From the NCBI RefSeq assembly GCF_022869865.1, contig NZ_CP094984.1, positions 2,356,001-2,420,000 on the forward strand: 64,000 nt of DNA, written 5' to 3'. The stretch comes from Arthrobacter zhangbolii (GTDB lineage: Bacteria; Actinomycetota; Actinomycetes; Actinomycetales; Micrococcaceae). The translations under genes and the position numbers were made by a program. The notes under the pieces are model-generated. The model had not been told where the DNA came from, made no database searches, and was given only the letters and a program-made list of their open reading frames with translations. Shown one piece after another: positions 32,834 through 43,721 of the stretch. How positions within the stretch are numbered: position 1 is the first letter of the stretch; every line of letters begins with the position of its first letter.

Positions 32834-34099
32834 CTAGCCCCTCCGGCGCACCACGTTCGCGCCGAGGCCGCGAAGGTTTTCCATAAACCTTTCATAGCCG
32901 CGGTCAATATGATCGACACCGCGCACTTCGCTGGTTCCGTCCGCCGCAAGTCCGGCGATTACCAGCGCTGCCCCTGCACGGATATCGTTCGCTACCACCG
33001 GCGCCCCGGAAAGCAGCGGAACACCCTGAATCAATGCATGATGGCCGTCCAGGCGCACCACGGCGCCCAATCGTGCCAGTTCCGAGGTAAACCCCCAGCG
33101 TGCCTCGAAGACATTCTCGGTCACCATGCCGGATCCGGTGGAAACGGCGTTCAATGTGACCACAAACGGCTGCAGGTCAGTGGGGAACCCCGGATAAGGC
33201 AGCGTCGAAACGTTGATCGGCTCCGGGCGCTCGGGCCCCTTGACGGTGAATCCGTCCTGCCCGGTTTCAACCTCGCAGCCGGCCTGGACCAGCTTGTCCA
33301 GTACTACGGCGAGAGCTGACGCGTCCGCCTGGCGGACTTCAATTTCGCCGCCGGTAATGGCCGCAGCGAAGGCCCACGTACCCGCGACTATCCGATCCGG
33401 CACCACACGGTGCTCCACCGGATGCAGCTCCTGCACGCCGTCAATGACCAGAGTGTTGGTTCCCACGCCGCTGATCTTGGCGCCCATGCCCGTCAGCATC
33501 AGCGCTATGTCAGTGATTTCCGGTTCGCGGGCGGCGTTGTCGATGATGGTCCTCCCCCGCGCCAGCGTTGCGGCCATCATCAGGTTCTCGGTCGCACCCA
33601 CGGACGGGAAGTCCAGGATATGGGCGGCACCGTGCAGCCCTTCCGGGACTGAGGCCATCAGGTAGCCGTGGTCGATACCGATGGTCGCACCCATCAGTTC
33701 AAGCCCCGCCCGGTGCATGTCCAGGCCGCGTGACCCGATGGCGTCCCCGCCGGGCAACGCCACCTCGGCGCGGCGGCAGCGGGCAACCAGCGGGCCCAGG
33801 ACCGAGATGGAGGCACGCATGGCCCGCACAAGGTCATAGTCCGCCTGGTGCCCCGGGAGCGCCGGAACGTCCACAGCGACAGATGCGGCGTCGACGTCGT
33901 AATCCACCGTGCAGCCAAGCCGGCGCAACAGCTCGGCCATGATCCACACATCCTGGATGTTGGGCACATTGGTGATGACGGATCGGCCCTCGGCCAGCAG
34001 CGTGGCAGCCATCAGCTTCAGGACGCTGTTCTTGGCACCCGGAACGGTAACTGCTCCGCGGAGGGTGCTGGGGCCGGTAACAACAATGACGTCTTCCAT
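32834..34099 (-). CDS. murA: UDP-N-acetylglucosamine 1-carboxyvinyltransferase (MurA) with Asp at the fosfomycin-target position
   Basis: A 421-residue enoylpyruvyl transferase for the first committed step of peptidoglycan synthesis. The opening VPGAKNSVLKLMAA with Lys22-Asn23 and the later NVSTLPYPGFPTDLQ are conserved. The catalytic-loop motif, which in most bacteria reads LPGGCAIG with the Cys alkylated by fosfomycin, reads LPGGDAIG here, with Asp119 (codon 33743-33745). M. tuberculosis MurA has the same Asp and is intrinsically fosfomycin resistant. The enzyme should be active but resistant. ATG follows TAGGAT by 6 nt. Confidence 0.96.
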   Translation of the reverse strand: MEDVIVVTGPSTLRGAVTVPGAKNSVLKLMAATLLAEGRSVITNVPNIQDVWIMAELLRRLGCTVDYDVDAASVAVDVPALPGHQADYDLVRAMRASISVLGPLVARCRRAEVALPGGDAIGSRGLDMHRAGLELMGATIGIDHGYLMASVPEGLHGAAHILDFPSVGATENLMMAATLARGRTIIDNAAREPEITDIALMLTGMGAKISGVGTNTLVIDGVQELHPVEHRVVPDRIVAGTWAFAAAITGGEIEVRQADASALAVVLDKLVQAGCEVETGQDGFTVKGPERPEPINVSTLPYPGFPTDLQPFVVTLNAVSTGSGMVTENVFEARWGFTSELARLGAVVRLDGHHALIQGVPLLSGAPVVANDIRAGAALVIAGLAADGTSEVRGVDHIDRGYERFMENLRGLGANVVRRRG

Positions 34100-34105
34100 T
34101 ACTCC

Positions 34106-34111
34106 ATCCTA
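34106..34111 (-). promoter_or_regulatory. Putative -10 box of murA (leaderless type)
   Basis: TAGGAT on the minus strand, then GGAGTA (6 nt) and the murA ATG. GGAG in the gap is too close to act as a normal ribosome site. Confidence 0.45.
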
Positions 34112-34148
34112 GGCGGACGCCGGCGCACCGCTTCGTTCGGCGGCGGGC

Positions 34149-34180
34149 GGCGGAGGGTGTTTCCGGCGGAGGGTGTTTCC
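34149..34180. repeat. Perfect 16-bp tandem duplication
   Basis: GGCGGAGGGTGTTTCC occurs twice in direct succession, in the gap upstream of murA and next to the terminator of the atp-side operon. Confidence 0.8.
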
Positions 34181-34188
34181 GGGCAGCA

Positions 34189-34222
34189 AAAAAGGCACAG
34201 GGAATTTTCCCTGTGCCTTTTT
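34189..34222 (-). terminator. Terminator of the atp / DUF2550 operon
   Basis: AAAAAGGCACAGGGAA (34189-34204) pairs with TTCCCTGTGCCTTTTT (34207-34222). It lies just after the DUF2550 stop on the minus strand and ends in a T-rich run, a classical intrinsic terminator. Confidence 0.88.
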
Positions 34223-34237
34223 CACGCCCTGCCGGAT

Positions 34238-34666
34238 CTACCGCCAGGTGCCGATGCCGATGACCGGACCGGCTTCGAGCCAGGAGGAGAGGCCGGTGTA
34301 GGTTTCGTACTTCATGGCCACCAGGACCTCGCTGTCCTCGCAGGACAGCTTCACCACCACGGCACCGGGCTGGATGCGGGCACGCTCCGCTTCGGTGGGT
34401 TCCCGCCAGCCGTTGATTTCCAGCGAACTTCGCAGGAAACGGTACGGCGGACGGGGACTCAGCGATACAAGGCGCAGCCACTCCAGATGGGTGTCCGTAT
34501 AACGGCAAACCCCCATCCGCCACCCGGCAGGCGGGAAGCAGATGGAGGCGTCAAAGGTCCCCAGGGTGCGCCGCAACGTGCTGCGGCGCACCCAGAAAAG
34601 CACTACTGCCAGGACCAGCAGCCCGAACAGGGCTGCCACAGCAATGAACACGTAGGAGCTGTCCAT
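34238..34666 (-). CDS. DUF2550 family membrane-anchored protein
   Basis: A 142-residue protein with one N-terminal transmembrane helix (residues 6-26, ending WVRRS on the cytoplasmic side) and a cytoplasmic domain of about 110 residues with conserved GTFDASICFP, GWRMGVCRY and EWLRLVSLSPRP stretches. It starts 9 nt after the ATP synthase epsilon gene and is the last gene of that operon. The same placement after atpC is seen in mycobacteria (Rv1312). Function unknown. Confidence 0.85.
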   Translation of the reverse strand: MDSSYVFIAVAALFGLLVLAVVLFWVRRSTLRRTLGTFDASICFPPAGWRMGVCRYTDTHLEWLRLVSLSPRPPYRFLRSSLEINGWREPTEAERARIQPGAVVVKLSCEDSEVLVAMKYETYTGLSSWLEAGPVIGIGTWR

Positions 34667-34675
34667 CGGTGGGGG

Positions 34676-34969
34676 TCAGCGGATCCCGGCGGTTGCTTCG
34701 TTGGTCACCTTGGCATTGTCGGCCACAATGACCACGCGGTTGTTGTCCACGGAGAAGAATCCTCCGTCAACGCTTACCTCAATGCGCGAGCCGGACACAG
34801 GCTCGATGGCCATGGTGCCCTCTGCCAGGATGGCCAGCACCGGTGAGTGGCCGGGAAGGATCCCGATCTCGCCGTCGCTGGTGCGGGCCTTGACCATCTT
34901 TGCCGCACCGGACCACACGAAGTGGTCTGCTGCAACAATCTCAACTTCGAGTTCAGCAGTGTCCGCCAT
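34676..34969 (-). CDS. atpC: ATP synthase F1, epsilon subunit
   Basis: A 97-residue epsilon subunit starting at the ATG at 34969, 5 nt after atpD. It consists of the N-terminal beta-sandwich (ELEVEIVAADHFVW, GEIGILPGHSPVLAIL, DGGFFSVDNNRVVI) and ends where most bacterial homologues begin the C-terminal helical hairpin. Such short epsilon subunits lack much of the inhibitory helix pair, which affects how ATP hydrolysis is restrained. Confidence 0.95.
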   Translation of the reverse strand: MADTAELEVEIVAADHFVWSGAAKMVKARTSDGEIGILPGHSPVLAILAEGTMAIEPVSGSRIEVSVDGGFFSVDNNRVVIVADNAKVTNEATAGIR

Positions 34970-34974
34970 GGGGC

Positions 34975-36456
<1,482 letters not shown>

Positions 36457-36514
36457 TTAGATGGCGTGTGGACTAAGTTTTGTTTTGCGTTGGAGCTTGC
36501 TCGATTGCAGGCGG

Positions 36515-37408
36515 CTAGGAGGCGCTTAGCGCGTCCGCACCGGCGACAATCTCGGAAAGCTCCTGGGTGATTTCAGCCTGACGGGCGTTGTTGCGAAGTC
36601 GCGTGTACTTCTTGATCAGGTCCGTGGCGTTATCCCCTGCGGCCTTCATGGCACGCTGGCGGGCGGCAAGCTCGGAAGCGGCTGCCTGGAGCATGGCTGC
36701 GAAGATGCGCGACTCGATGTAGCGCGGCAGCAGTGCGTCCAGGACCTTTTCGGGCTCGGGCTCGTATTCGTAGAGGGGCAGGAACTCAGAGCTTGACTGG
36801 GCTTCTTCCTCCACTACCTCCAGCGGCAGCAGTCGGATGACCGCAGGTTCCTGAACAACCATGGACTTGAAGCGCGTGTAGACAATGTGGATTTCATCCA
36901 CGCCGCCGTCTTCGTAGGCCGTATTGAAGTCATCGAGGAGTGCCTTGCCGATTTCTCGGGCTGTTTCGAACTCAGGTGCATCGGTACCACCGGTCCACAC
37001 CCGTTCCACGGAACGGTTGCGGAATTCGTAGTACGCCTGCGCCTTGCGTCCGACAAGGTAGGTCTTAACTTCCTTGCCCTCTTCACGGAGCAATTCATTA
37101 AGTGCTTCGCCCTGCTTGAGGACACCGGCGGAGTATGATCCGGCAAGACCGCGGTCGGAGGTCATGATGACCACGGCTGCGCGCCGGATCTGCTCCGGTT
37201 CGGTGGTCAGCGGATGATCGATCTCCGACTGGGATGCCACAGCAGAAACGGCACGGGTGATCGCATTGGAGTAAGGCAGTGACGCAGCCACACGGGTGCG
37301 CGCCTTTCCAATCCGAGAGGCAGCAATCAGCTCCATCGCCTTGAAGATCTTCTGCATCGACGTGGTCGACGCGATCTTCTGACGGTAGACCCGAATTTGG
37401 GCTCCCAT
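36515..37408 (-). CDS. atpG: ATP synthase F1, gamma subunit
   Basis: A 297-residue rotor shaft. The N-terminal helix [30 protein letters not shown] and the C-terminal helix [18 protein letters not shown] form the coiled coil inside the head; between them is the Rossmann-like domain with [11 protein letters not shown] Glu-rich insert near residue 205 is typical of actinobacteria. Standard position between alpha and beta. Confidence 0.98.
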   Translation of the reverse strand: MGAQIRVYRQKIASTTSMQKIFKAMELIAASRIGKARTRVAASLPYSNAITRAVSAVASQSEIDHPLTTEPEQIRRAAVVIMTSDRGLAGSYSAGVLKQGEALNELLREEGKEVKTYLVGRKAQAYYEFRNRSVERVWTGGTDAPEFETAREIGKALLDDFNTAYEDGGVDEIHIVYTRFKSMVVQEPAVIRLLPLEVVEEEAQSSSEFLPLYEYEPEPEKVLDALLPRYIESRIFAAMLQAAASELAARQRAMKAAGDNATDLIKKYTRLRNNARQAEITQELSEIVAGADALSAS

Positions 37409-37506
37409 ACTTTTCCTTTCAGTTCCTAGCGTTCGAACTAGGGGCTAAGGCAATGGCCAGGTGTTCCGCTGCCGGGCACCGGGCCCGGCAGCGGAACACC
37501 AAACCG

Positions 37507-39144
37507 CTAGCGCTTCTGCTTGACGATCTTTTCCTGGTCTACGGAGTCCTCGTCCAAGGCGGAGGTCTCTTCGTTGCCGGCGGCAACCATGCGGTTGTCA
37601 CCTTCACCGAAGAAGCCCTGCTTGAAGTTGGTGATGAGGTTCTTCATCTCATCGACCGTGGAATCCTCGAGCTTGTTCGTCTCGGCCAGGACGGTCATGA
37701 CGGACGAGGAGTGGCGTACGTGCTCCAGGAACTCGGTCTCGAAGCGGCGGACGTCCTCTACCGGAACGTCATCCAGGTAGCCGTTGGTGCCCATCCAGAT
37801 GGAGACAACCTGGTCTTCCACCGGGAACGGAGCGTACTGGCCCTGCTTGAGCAGTTCCATCAGGCGTGCACCGCGGGTCAGCTGCTGGCGGGAAGCCGCA
37901 TCCAGGTCCGAGGCGAACATGGCGAATGCCTGCATGTCGCGGTACTGGGCCAGTTCCAGCTTCAACGTACCGGAGACCTTCTTCATGGCCTTCTGCTGCG
38001 CTGCACCACCGACGCGGGACACGGAAATACCGACGTCGACGGCGGGGCGCTGGTTGGCGTTGAAGAGGTCCGACTGCAGGAAGATCTGGCCGTCGGTGAT
38101 GGAGATAACGTTGGTCGGGATGTAGGCCGAGACGTCATTTGCCTTGGTTTCGATGATCGGCAGGCCGGTCATCGAGCCTGCACCGAGCTCGTCGGAGAGC
38201 TTGGCGCAACGCTCCAGGAGGCGGGAGTGCAAGTAGAAGACGTCGCCCGGGTAGGCTTCGCGTCCCGGCGGGCGGCGCAGCAGCAGCGACACGGCGCGGT
38301 AGGCTTCAGCCTGCTTGGAGAGATCATCAAAGATGATCAGGACGTGCTTGCCGCCGTACATCCAGTGCTGGCCGATGGCCGAGCCTGCGTACGGTGCCAG
38401 GTACTTGAAGCCTGCGGGGTCGGATGCCGGGGAGGCCACGATGGTGGTGTACTCCATGGCGCCCTGGTCTTCCAGCGTGCGCTTGATTTCAGCGATCGTG
38501 GAAGCCTTCTGGCCGATGGCAACGTAGATGCAGCGAACCTGCTTCTGGACGTCGCCGGACTCCCAGTTGGCCTTCTGGTTCAGGATGGTGTCCACGGCAA
38601 TGGCGGTCTTACCCGTCTTGCGGTCACCAATGATCAGCTGGCGCTGGCCGCGACCGATCGGGATCATGGCGTCGATTGCCTTGAGGCCGGTCTGGAGGGG
38701 CTCGTGGACCGACTTACGCTGGGTAACGCCGGGGGCCTGGAGTTCCAGTGCACGGCGCGCTTCAGCCTGGATCGGGCCCAGGTCATCCATCGGCTCGCCC
38801 AGCGGGTCGACTACGCGGCCCAGGAAGGCGTCGCCTACGGGTACGGACAGGACTTCACCGGTGCGGTGTACTTCCTGGCCTTCTTCGATACCGGCGAAAT
38901 CGCCAAGTACCACGACACCGATTTCACGGGTGTCCAGGTTCTGGGCCAGGCCCAGCGTGCCGTCCTCAAACCGAAGCAGCTCGTTCGCCATAACGGAGGG
39001 CAGGCCCTCCACACGGGCGATGCCGTCGCTGGCGGTGGTTACCCGGCCAACTTCAACGCGCTCTGCGTTTCCGGGTTCGTAGGACGCCGCGAATTCGTTC
39101 AACGCATTACGGACGTCGTCGGCGTTGATGGTCAATTCGGCCAT
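37507..39144 (-). CDS. atpA: ATP synthase F1, alpha subunit
   Basis: A 545-residue non-catalytic nucleotide-binding subunit. Walker [12 protein letters not shown] lies near residue 170, Walker [12 protein letters not shown] near 268, and the alpha-specific segment [31 protein letters not shown] follows. The C-terminus carries an acidic extension of about 35 residues with a Lys/Arg end, like the mycobacterial alpha tail reported to restrain ATP hydrolysis; that role is inferred here. Confidence 0.98.
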   Translation of the reverse strand: MAELTINADDVRNALNEFAASYEPGNAERVEVGRVTTASDGIARVEGLPSVMANELLRFEDGTLGLAQNLDTREIGVVVLGDFAGIEEGQEVHRTGEVLSVPVGDAFLGRVVDPLGEPMDDLGPIQAEARRALELQAPGVTQRKSVHEPLQTGLKAIDAMIPIGRGQRQLIIGDRKTGKTAIAVDTILNQKANWESGDVQKQVRCIYVAIGQKASTIAEIKRTLEDQGAMEYTTIVASPASDPAGFKYLAPYAGSAIGQHWMYGGKHVLIIFDDLSKQAEAYRAVSLLLRRPPGREAYPGDVFYLHSRLLERCAKLSDELGAGSMTGLPIIETKANDVSAYIPTNVISITDGQIFLQSDLFNANQRPAVDVGISVSRVGGAAQQKAMKKVSGTLKLELAQYRDMQAFAMFASDLDAASRQQLTRGARLMELLKQGQYAPFPVEDQVVSIWMGTNGYLDDVPVEDVRRFETEFLEHVRHSSSVMTVLAETNKLEDSTVDEMKNLITNFKQGFFGEGDNRMVAAGNEETSALDEDSVDQEKIVKQKR

Positions 39145-39243
39145 CTGCAGTCCCTGCTCTCCTATGTTGTGATCATCGCTTACTTCCGATGACCGTGATT
39201 GGTTCTCAATTGTTTCTCTGGCCGTTGCCGGCCCTGAAGGTGA

Positions 39244-40058
39244 CTAGACAGCGAGCTTTCGGCGCAGTTCGGTCAGTCGTGTCGTGACAGTGGAATCAAC
39301 TACTTCATCCCCCACTGTGACACGGATGCCGCCCAGAATCGTCGGGTCTACGTTGACGTTAATCTTCAGCTCACGGCCATACAGTCCGTTGAGAGAGGAC
39401 TGCAGACGCTTCTGCTGCTCCTGCGTCAGCGGGCGGCTCGACTGCACTTCTGCAATCCACCGCTGCTGCCGGCCGGCTACCAGTTCCATGAACCGGGTGA
39501 CCAGTGCCGAAGGACGCAGTCCGCGCGGGGCGGTAACTGCCTGCTTCACCAGCACCTTTGCTTCGGCTCCCATGCCGGGTACCAGCTTCATGGCCAGCGC
39601 GGAACGCGCCTCGGCCGAAGCCTGCCGTTCCTGCAGGGCCCGCTGGACCTCGTGGTTGGCTGCTACAACCTGGTTGAACCGGAACAGATCGCTTTCCAGA
39701 TCTTCCAGGCCGGAGAGGCCGGGGCCCTTGTTTTCCGCCACTGCGGAAACAACCGTTGCACCCAGGGTTTCCAGGGCGTCGCCCATGTCGCGCGGGTTGC
39801 GCCACCGGGACTCCACCAGAGAAGCAACAAGCTGCTCGGCGTCGGTCGAAACCTTGCCGCCCACCAGCTTGGAGACCAGGGCTGCCTTGGCAGAGGCTTC
39901 ACGAGCCGGATCCGTCAGGGCACGCAGCAGTCCAGCATCGCTGTCCAGCAGGCCCAGAATTCCAAAGAGTTCCTCAGCCAGGGACAGGCGTGCGCCGGGA
40001 AGCATGGTTTCCAGCTTTTCCTGTGCCGCGGCCAGTGACTCGCTCGATATACCTGCCA

Positions 40059-40059
<1 letters not shown>
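39244..40059 (-). CDS. atpH: ATP synthase F1, delta subunit
   Basis: A 271-residue stator subunit, longer than the roughly 180 residues of E. coli delta. The C-terminal ETARSALAMKLV, PRGLRPSALVTRFMELVAGR and QQKRLQSSLNGLYGRELKINVNVDPTILGGIRV stretches are the conserved part; the extra N-terminal region is helical. It overlaps atpF by one base (TAATG). Unlike mycobacteria, delta is not fused to a b subunit. Confidence 0.96.
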
Positions 40060-40607
<548 letters not shown>

Positions 40608-40652
40608 TTACCATCCGTCCTATCTACTTGGTTAGGAAAATACGCGCTGAAG

Positions 40653-40868
40653 TTAGAGAACGAACGCGAAAACCAGACCAAGGATAGCCAGTGCTTCGGT
40701 CAGCGCCAGGCCCAGGAAGGCGATGGGCTGCAGAACGCGCTGTGCTTCCGGCTGGCGTGCAACGCCGTTGATGTAGGCAGCGAAGACCAGACCCACGCCG
40801 ATGGCGCCGCCGATGGCGGACAGACCGTAGCCGATGAGGTTGAGGTTGCCGTCGATGGAGATTTCCAT
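40653..40868 (-). CDS. atpE: ATP synthase Fo, c subunit
   Basis: A 71-residue hairpin of two membrane helices, starting at the ATG at 40868. The first helix has the Gly-rich [12 protein letters not shown] packing motif, the polar loop ARQPEAQ contacts gamma and epsilon, and Glu58 in [11 protein letters not shown] is the ion-binding carboxylate. No Na-binding Gln pattern is seen, so it is proton-driven. This ring is the target of diarylquinolines in mycobacteria. Confidence 0.98.
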   Translation of the reverse strand: MEISIDGNLNLIGYGLSAIGGAIGVGLVFAAYINGVARQPEAQRVLQPIAFLGLALTEALAILGLVFAFVL

Positions 40869-40938
40869 TATGGATGTTCCTTTCAAGATGCCCGCAGGCA
40901 GGTTGTTTGGTTCAGGGGTTTCCCCGGTGAGGGGAGGT

Positions 40939-41742
40939 TTAGTGTTCCTCGGCCAGGGAGCCTTGGATGTAGATCGCAGTCAGCAGGGTAAAGACGTAGG
41001 CCTGCAGGCACTGGATCAAAACTTCGAACAGGAACATGCCAACGCCGCCAACCAGGGTGAGGACACCCAGCGGCTTCAGCAGTCCTTCAGCCTCCAGCAG
41101 CAGGAACTCGGTTCCGGTTGCCGCCAGCATGATGATGAGGTGGCCCGACAGCATGGTCGCGAAGAGTCGCAGGCTGTGCGTGATCGGACGGACCAGGAAG
41201 GTGGAGATGATTTCGATCAGCACTACGAGCGGCAGGATGGCCATCGGTACGCCGGAGGGAACCACGGCGAACTTGAAGTACGAAATACCGTGCTTCTTGA
41301 TGCCCAGGATGATCCAGGTGAAGTAGACGATGCCGGCGAGGGCGTAGGCCGTTCCCACGTGTGAGGTGGTCGGCAGCTGTGCCAGCGGAATGCTGCCCCA
41401 GAGGTTGTTGATCAGGATGAAGAAGAAGAGCGAGAACAACAGCGGGGTGAACGCCCGGAAGTCCTTTTCACCGATAATGTCCCGGCCGATCGAGTTCCGG
41501 ACCATGTTGTAGCCGAACTCACCCAGGAACTGCAGCCGGCCCGGCACCAGCTGGCGCTTGCGCGCAGCGGCAATAAAGAACCAGCTGATAATGATGACGG
41601 AGATCAGGATAAGCAGCATCTGCTTACCGAAACCCTCACCGGTCGGGGCGCCCCATGGAAGGATCTCAGGGAGGTGCATGTCTTCGAGGGTGGGTGAAAC
41701 GAATCCCTCGTCATTGGAGGCGGGAAGCGCAAGCGCGATCAA
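40939..41742 (-). CDS. atpB: ATP synthase Fo, a subunit
   Basis: A 267-residue proton-channel subunit with five or six membrane helices. The essential Arg lies in [17 protein letters not shown], and the C-terminal helix ends [21 protein letters not shown]. The start is a TTG with AGAGGA 7 nt upstream. The N-terminal 40 residues are extracytoplasmic or peripheral. First of the eight structural genes. Confidence 0.97.
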   Translation of the reverse strand: MIALALPASNDEGFVSPTLEDMHLPEILPWGAPTGEGFGKQMLLILISVIIISWFFIAAARKRQLVPGRLQFLGEFGYNMVRNSIGRDIIGEKDFRAFTPLLFSLFFFILINNLWGSIPLAQLPTTSHVGTAYALAGIVYFTWIILGIKKHGISYFKFAVVPSGVPMAILPLVVLIEIISTFLVRPITHSLRLFATMLSGHLIIMLAATGTEFLLLEAEGLLKPLGVLTLVGGVGMFLFEVLIQCLQAYVFTLLTAIYIQGSLAEEH

Positions 41743-41827
41743 CGCGTTTCCTCTCTGCTGTGTCCATCGTTGGGCATATCATTGGCGGGCACGCGCGAGG
41801 TGCGCCCTCTATTCAGGTTTTGTGAAG

Positions 41828-42097
41828 TCAATTCGATTTATCCGTATCCGGCTGTTTTCCGCCCGTGGTGGGCCGGTCCGCACCCGGGGTGCGCCTGTGC
41901 GCGGCGGCCACATAGTAGCCACTCACCGCACCCAAGACGATACCGGCCGGTAAAATCCAGCGAGTTCCCAGGAGACTATCCAGGCTCCACCCTATCAAAC
42001 CCAAGGCGATGATTCCCGCCAGCACATACTGCAGTGCTTCCTTGCGGCGGGACGGCGGTGCCTGGAAGGCCACGGGTACGGGCTGTTTCTTAGGCAT
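41828..42097 (-). CDS. Small two-helix membrane protein, AtpZ/AtpI-like
   Basis: An 89-residue protein with two hydrophobic helices (about residues 22-42 and 47-66) containing GIIALGLIGWSLDSLLG and ILPAGIVLGAVSGYYV, between short polar termini. This resembles AtpZ, which together with AtpI is linked to Mg or Ca transport and ATP synthase c-ring assembly. It overlaps the previous gene by 8 nt and precedes atpB, the usual position for such genes. Confidence 0.8.
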   Translation of the reverse strand: MPKKQPVPVAFQAPPSRRKEALQYVLAGIIALGLIGWSLDSLLGTRWILPAGIVLGAVSGYYVAAAHRRTPGADRPTTGGKQPDTDKSN

Positions 42098-42572
42098 GTC
42101 CGGCTCCTTTGGTGGTCTCGTCGGGAATGTCTGCGTATATCAGGTGCCGTGTCCGCGAATATGCACGGACCTCAGCAGCCTGCCAAAGCACCACAGCGCC
42201 TACGGCTGTGAGGCTGAACCATTCCCGGTGCAGCCATTCCGGGGTGCCCAGACCGAAAAGAATGGCGGCAAAACCGACAATCTTAATGGCATAGGTAACC
42301 GCGAACATTCCAATGGCACCTGACGGATTGCTGCGGCCCACGAAATGGCCGACCAAAAGGCTGATGCCGAAGAAAGCCGCAATCAGGAACCACCCCAGCA
42401 GCGAACTCGCTGCTGCGCCTGGACCCGTGAGGACTGCGGCCGCCGCTGCGGCGAGAACCGCGGCAGCACCGGTCAGGAGAAACGCCGCCCTGAGGATCCC
42501 CAGCCAGGGGGCCGCCGTTGGCCCGGAGGGGGTCAGGTACCCGCCGGAGCGGGAACCGTCTTCGGATCTCAT
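42090..42572 (-). CDS. AtpI-like four-helix membrane protein
   Basis: A 160-residue membrane protein with four hydrophobic helices after a polar N-terminus of about 20 residues, and a hydrophilic C-terminal tail. The stretch NPSGAIGMFAVTYAIKIVGFA suits the ATP synthase protein I family, which helps assemble the c ring. Position (first gene of the atp operon, after the WecA-type gene) matches Rv1303 of M. tuberculosis. The amino-acid motif is weak, so the name rests mainly on context. Confidence 0.75.
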   Translation of the reverse strand: MRSEDGSRSGGYLTPSGPTAAPWLGILRAAFLLTGAAAVLAAAAAAVLTGPGAAASSLLGWFLIAAFFGISLLVGHFVGRSNPSGAIGMFAVTYAIKIVGFAAILFGLGTPEWLHREWFSLTAVGAVVLWQAAEVRAYSRTRHLIYADIPDETTKGAGHA

Positions 42573-42641
42573 GGTGTGGGCAGTCTTCCTTGCCTGGGCT
42601 GTGATGGGTTTGGATAAGGCGCGGGCTACCGCGACCCTTGA

Positions 42642-42647
42642 ATTCTA
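42642..42647 (-). promoter_or_regulatory. Putative -10 box of the ATP synthase operon
   Basis: TAGAAT on the minus strand, about 70 nt before the first operon gene, with TGTCAA 19 bp upstream as a possible -35. It lies in the gap after the wecA-type gene. Confidence 0.45.
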
Positions 42648-42725
42648 CAGTACATAGAAGAAGCCGTTGACAGCGTGACGGCCGGGCGTGTGCCCTCCGG
42701 AAGGCGGTGTCGCGTCCGGGTACAG

Positions 42726-43721
42726 CTAGGCCACGTACCGGCGGGCAAAGAGGCGCGGGGAGCTCAGGTAGAACACCACCACGGCTACGGCGAAGAGCAC
42801 CCCTGCGGACGTAGCCCCGGCGCCGGCACCGGCCGTCAGCAGGCCGGTTCCGCCAACGGCGAGGGTGCAGGCCGTGACGAACAGGGAAACCTGGATGTGG
42901 CTAAGCCCGCAGTCGGTGAGGCGCTGGTACACGTGCTGGCGGTGCGCGGTATACCAGCGCTCCCCCCGGCGCACACGCCGAAGAAGGGTGGAGAAGGTAT
43001 CCACCAGGTAAATGAGGATCGGGAACAGCAGGTACTCGATGTACACGCCGGCCAGGAACGCGGCAACTGCGGTGCCGGCGATCGCGGCTCCCAGGAGGTA
43101 GCTGCCGACGTCACCCAGGAACACCTGTCCCCGGCCGAGGTTCCACGGCAGGAACGCGGCAAAGGCGGCAGCTGTTACGGCGCCGGCCACGGTAAGCCAC
43201 ATATGGTCTGAGAGCACGCCGCTCACGGAGTACAGCGCTCCAACGGCCACACCGTGCAGCCCCGAAATGCCGTTGATGCCGTCCATGAAGTTGGCCACGT
43301 TGATGTAGCCGGCAATGGCAAGTGCCCCGACGGGAACCCACCACCAGCTCTGTTCCATGGTCCAGGCGAGGGCTGCTGTTCCCGCCAGTCCGATCAGGAC
43401 CTGGCTTCCGGCCCGGGCGCGGACGGAAACTCCCCGCCAGTCTTCGATCCAGCCCAGCAGGGACGCCAGGCCGATGATTGCAATAAGGATGGCAACGATG
43501 GAACGGTCCACGGCCACCACGCCCGTGAGCAGGGACAGCACCAGTCCCGCCAGCAGCCCGGCGGCCACGGTAACCCCCACCCCGCGGATCACCACGGTGG
43601 AGTGGGAGGAACGTTCATTGGGCACGTCGAGCACGCCCAGCCGGCGCAGCAGCGGAATAAAAAGGAACGGCAGCAGCAGGCTCGCGAAGAACGCGACGGC
43701 TACGCACAGCACCAAAAGCAT
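42726..43721 (-). CDS. Undecaprenyl-phosphate sugar-1-phosphate transferase, WecA/MraY family
   Basis: A 331-residue membrane enzyme with about ten helices that starts a lipid-linked glycan by moving a sugar-1-phosphate (GlcNAc-1-P in WecA) from UDP-sugar to undecaprenyl phosphate. The cytoplasmic motifs DVPNERSSH, NFMDGINGISG and FLGDVGSYLLG are the Mg- and nucleotide-binding loops of the family. It overlaps the dehydratase gene by one base (TGATG). In M. tuberculosis the same slot before the atp operon holds wecA (rfe, Rv1302), which starts the galactan linker. Confidence 0.92.
   Translation of the reverse strand: MLLVLCVAVAFFASLLLPFLFIPLLRRLGVLDVPNERSSHSTVVIRGVGVTVAAGLLAGLVLSLLTGVVAVDRSIVAILIAIIGLASLLGWIEDWRGVSVRARAGSQVLIGLAGTAALAWTMEQSWWWVPVGALAIAGYINVANFMDGINGISGLHGVAVGALYSVSGVLSDHMWLTVAGAVTAAAFAAFLPWNLGRGQVFLGDVGSYLLGAAIAGTAVAAFLAGVYIEYLLFPILIYLVDTFSTLLRRVRRGERWYTAHRQHVYQRLTDCGLSHIQVSLFVTACTLAVGGTGLLTAGAGAGATSAGVLFAVAVVVFYLSSPRLFARRYVA

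Noticed and set aside
37453-39192. 579-codon plus-strand frame
   Set aside because: Antisense to atpA, which has intact Walker motifs.
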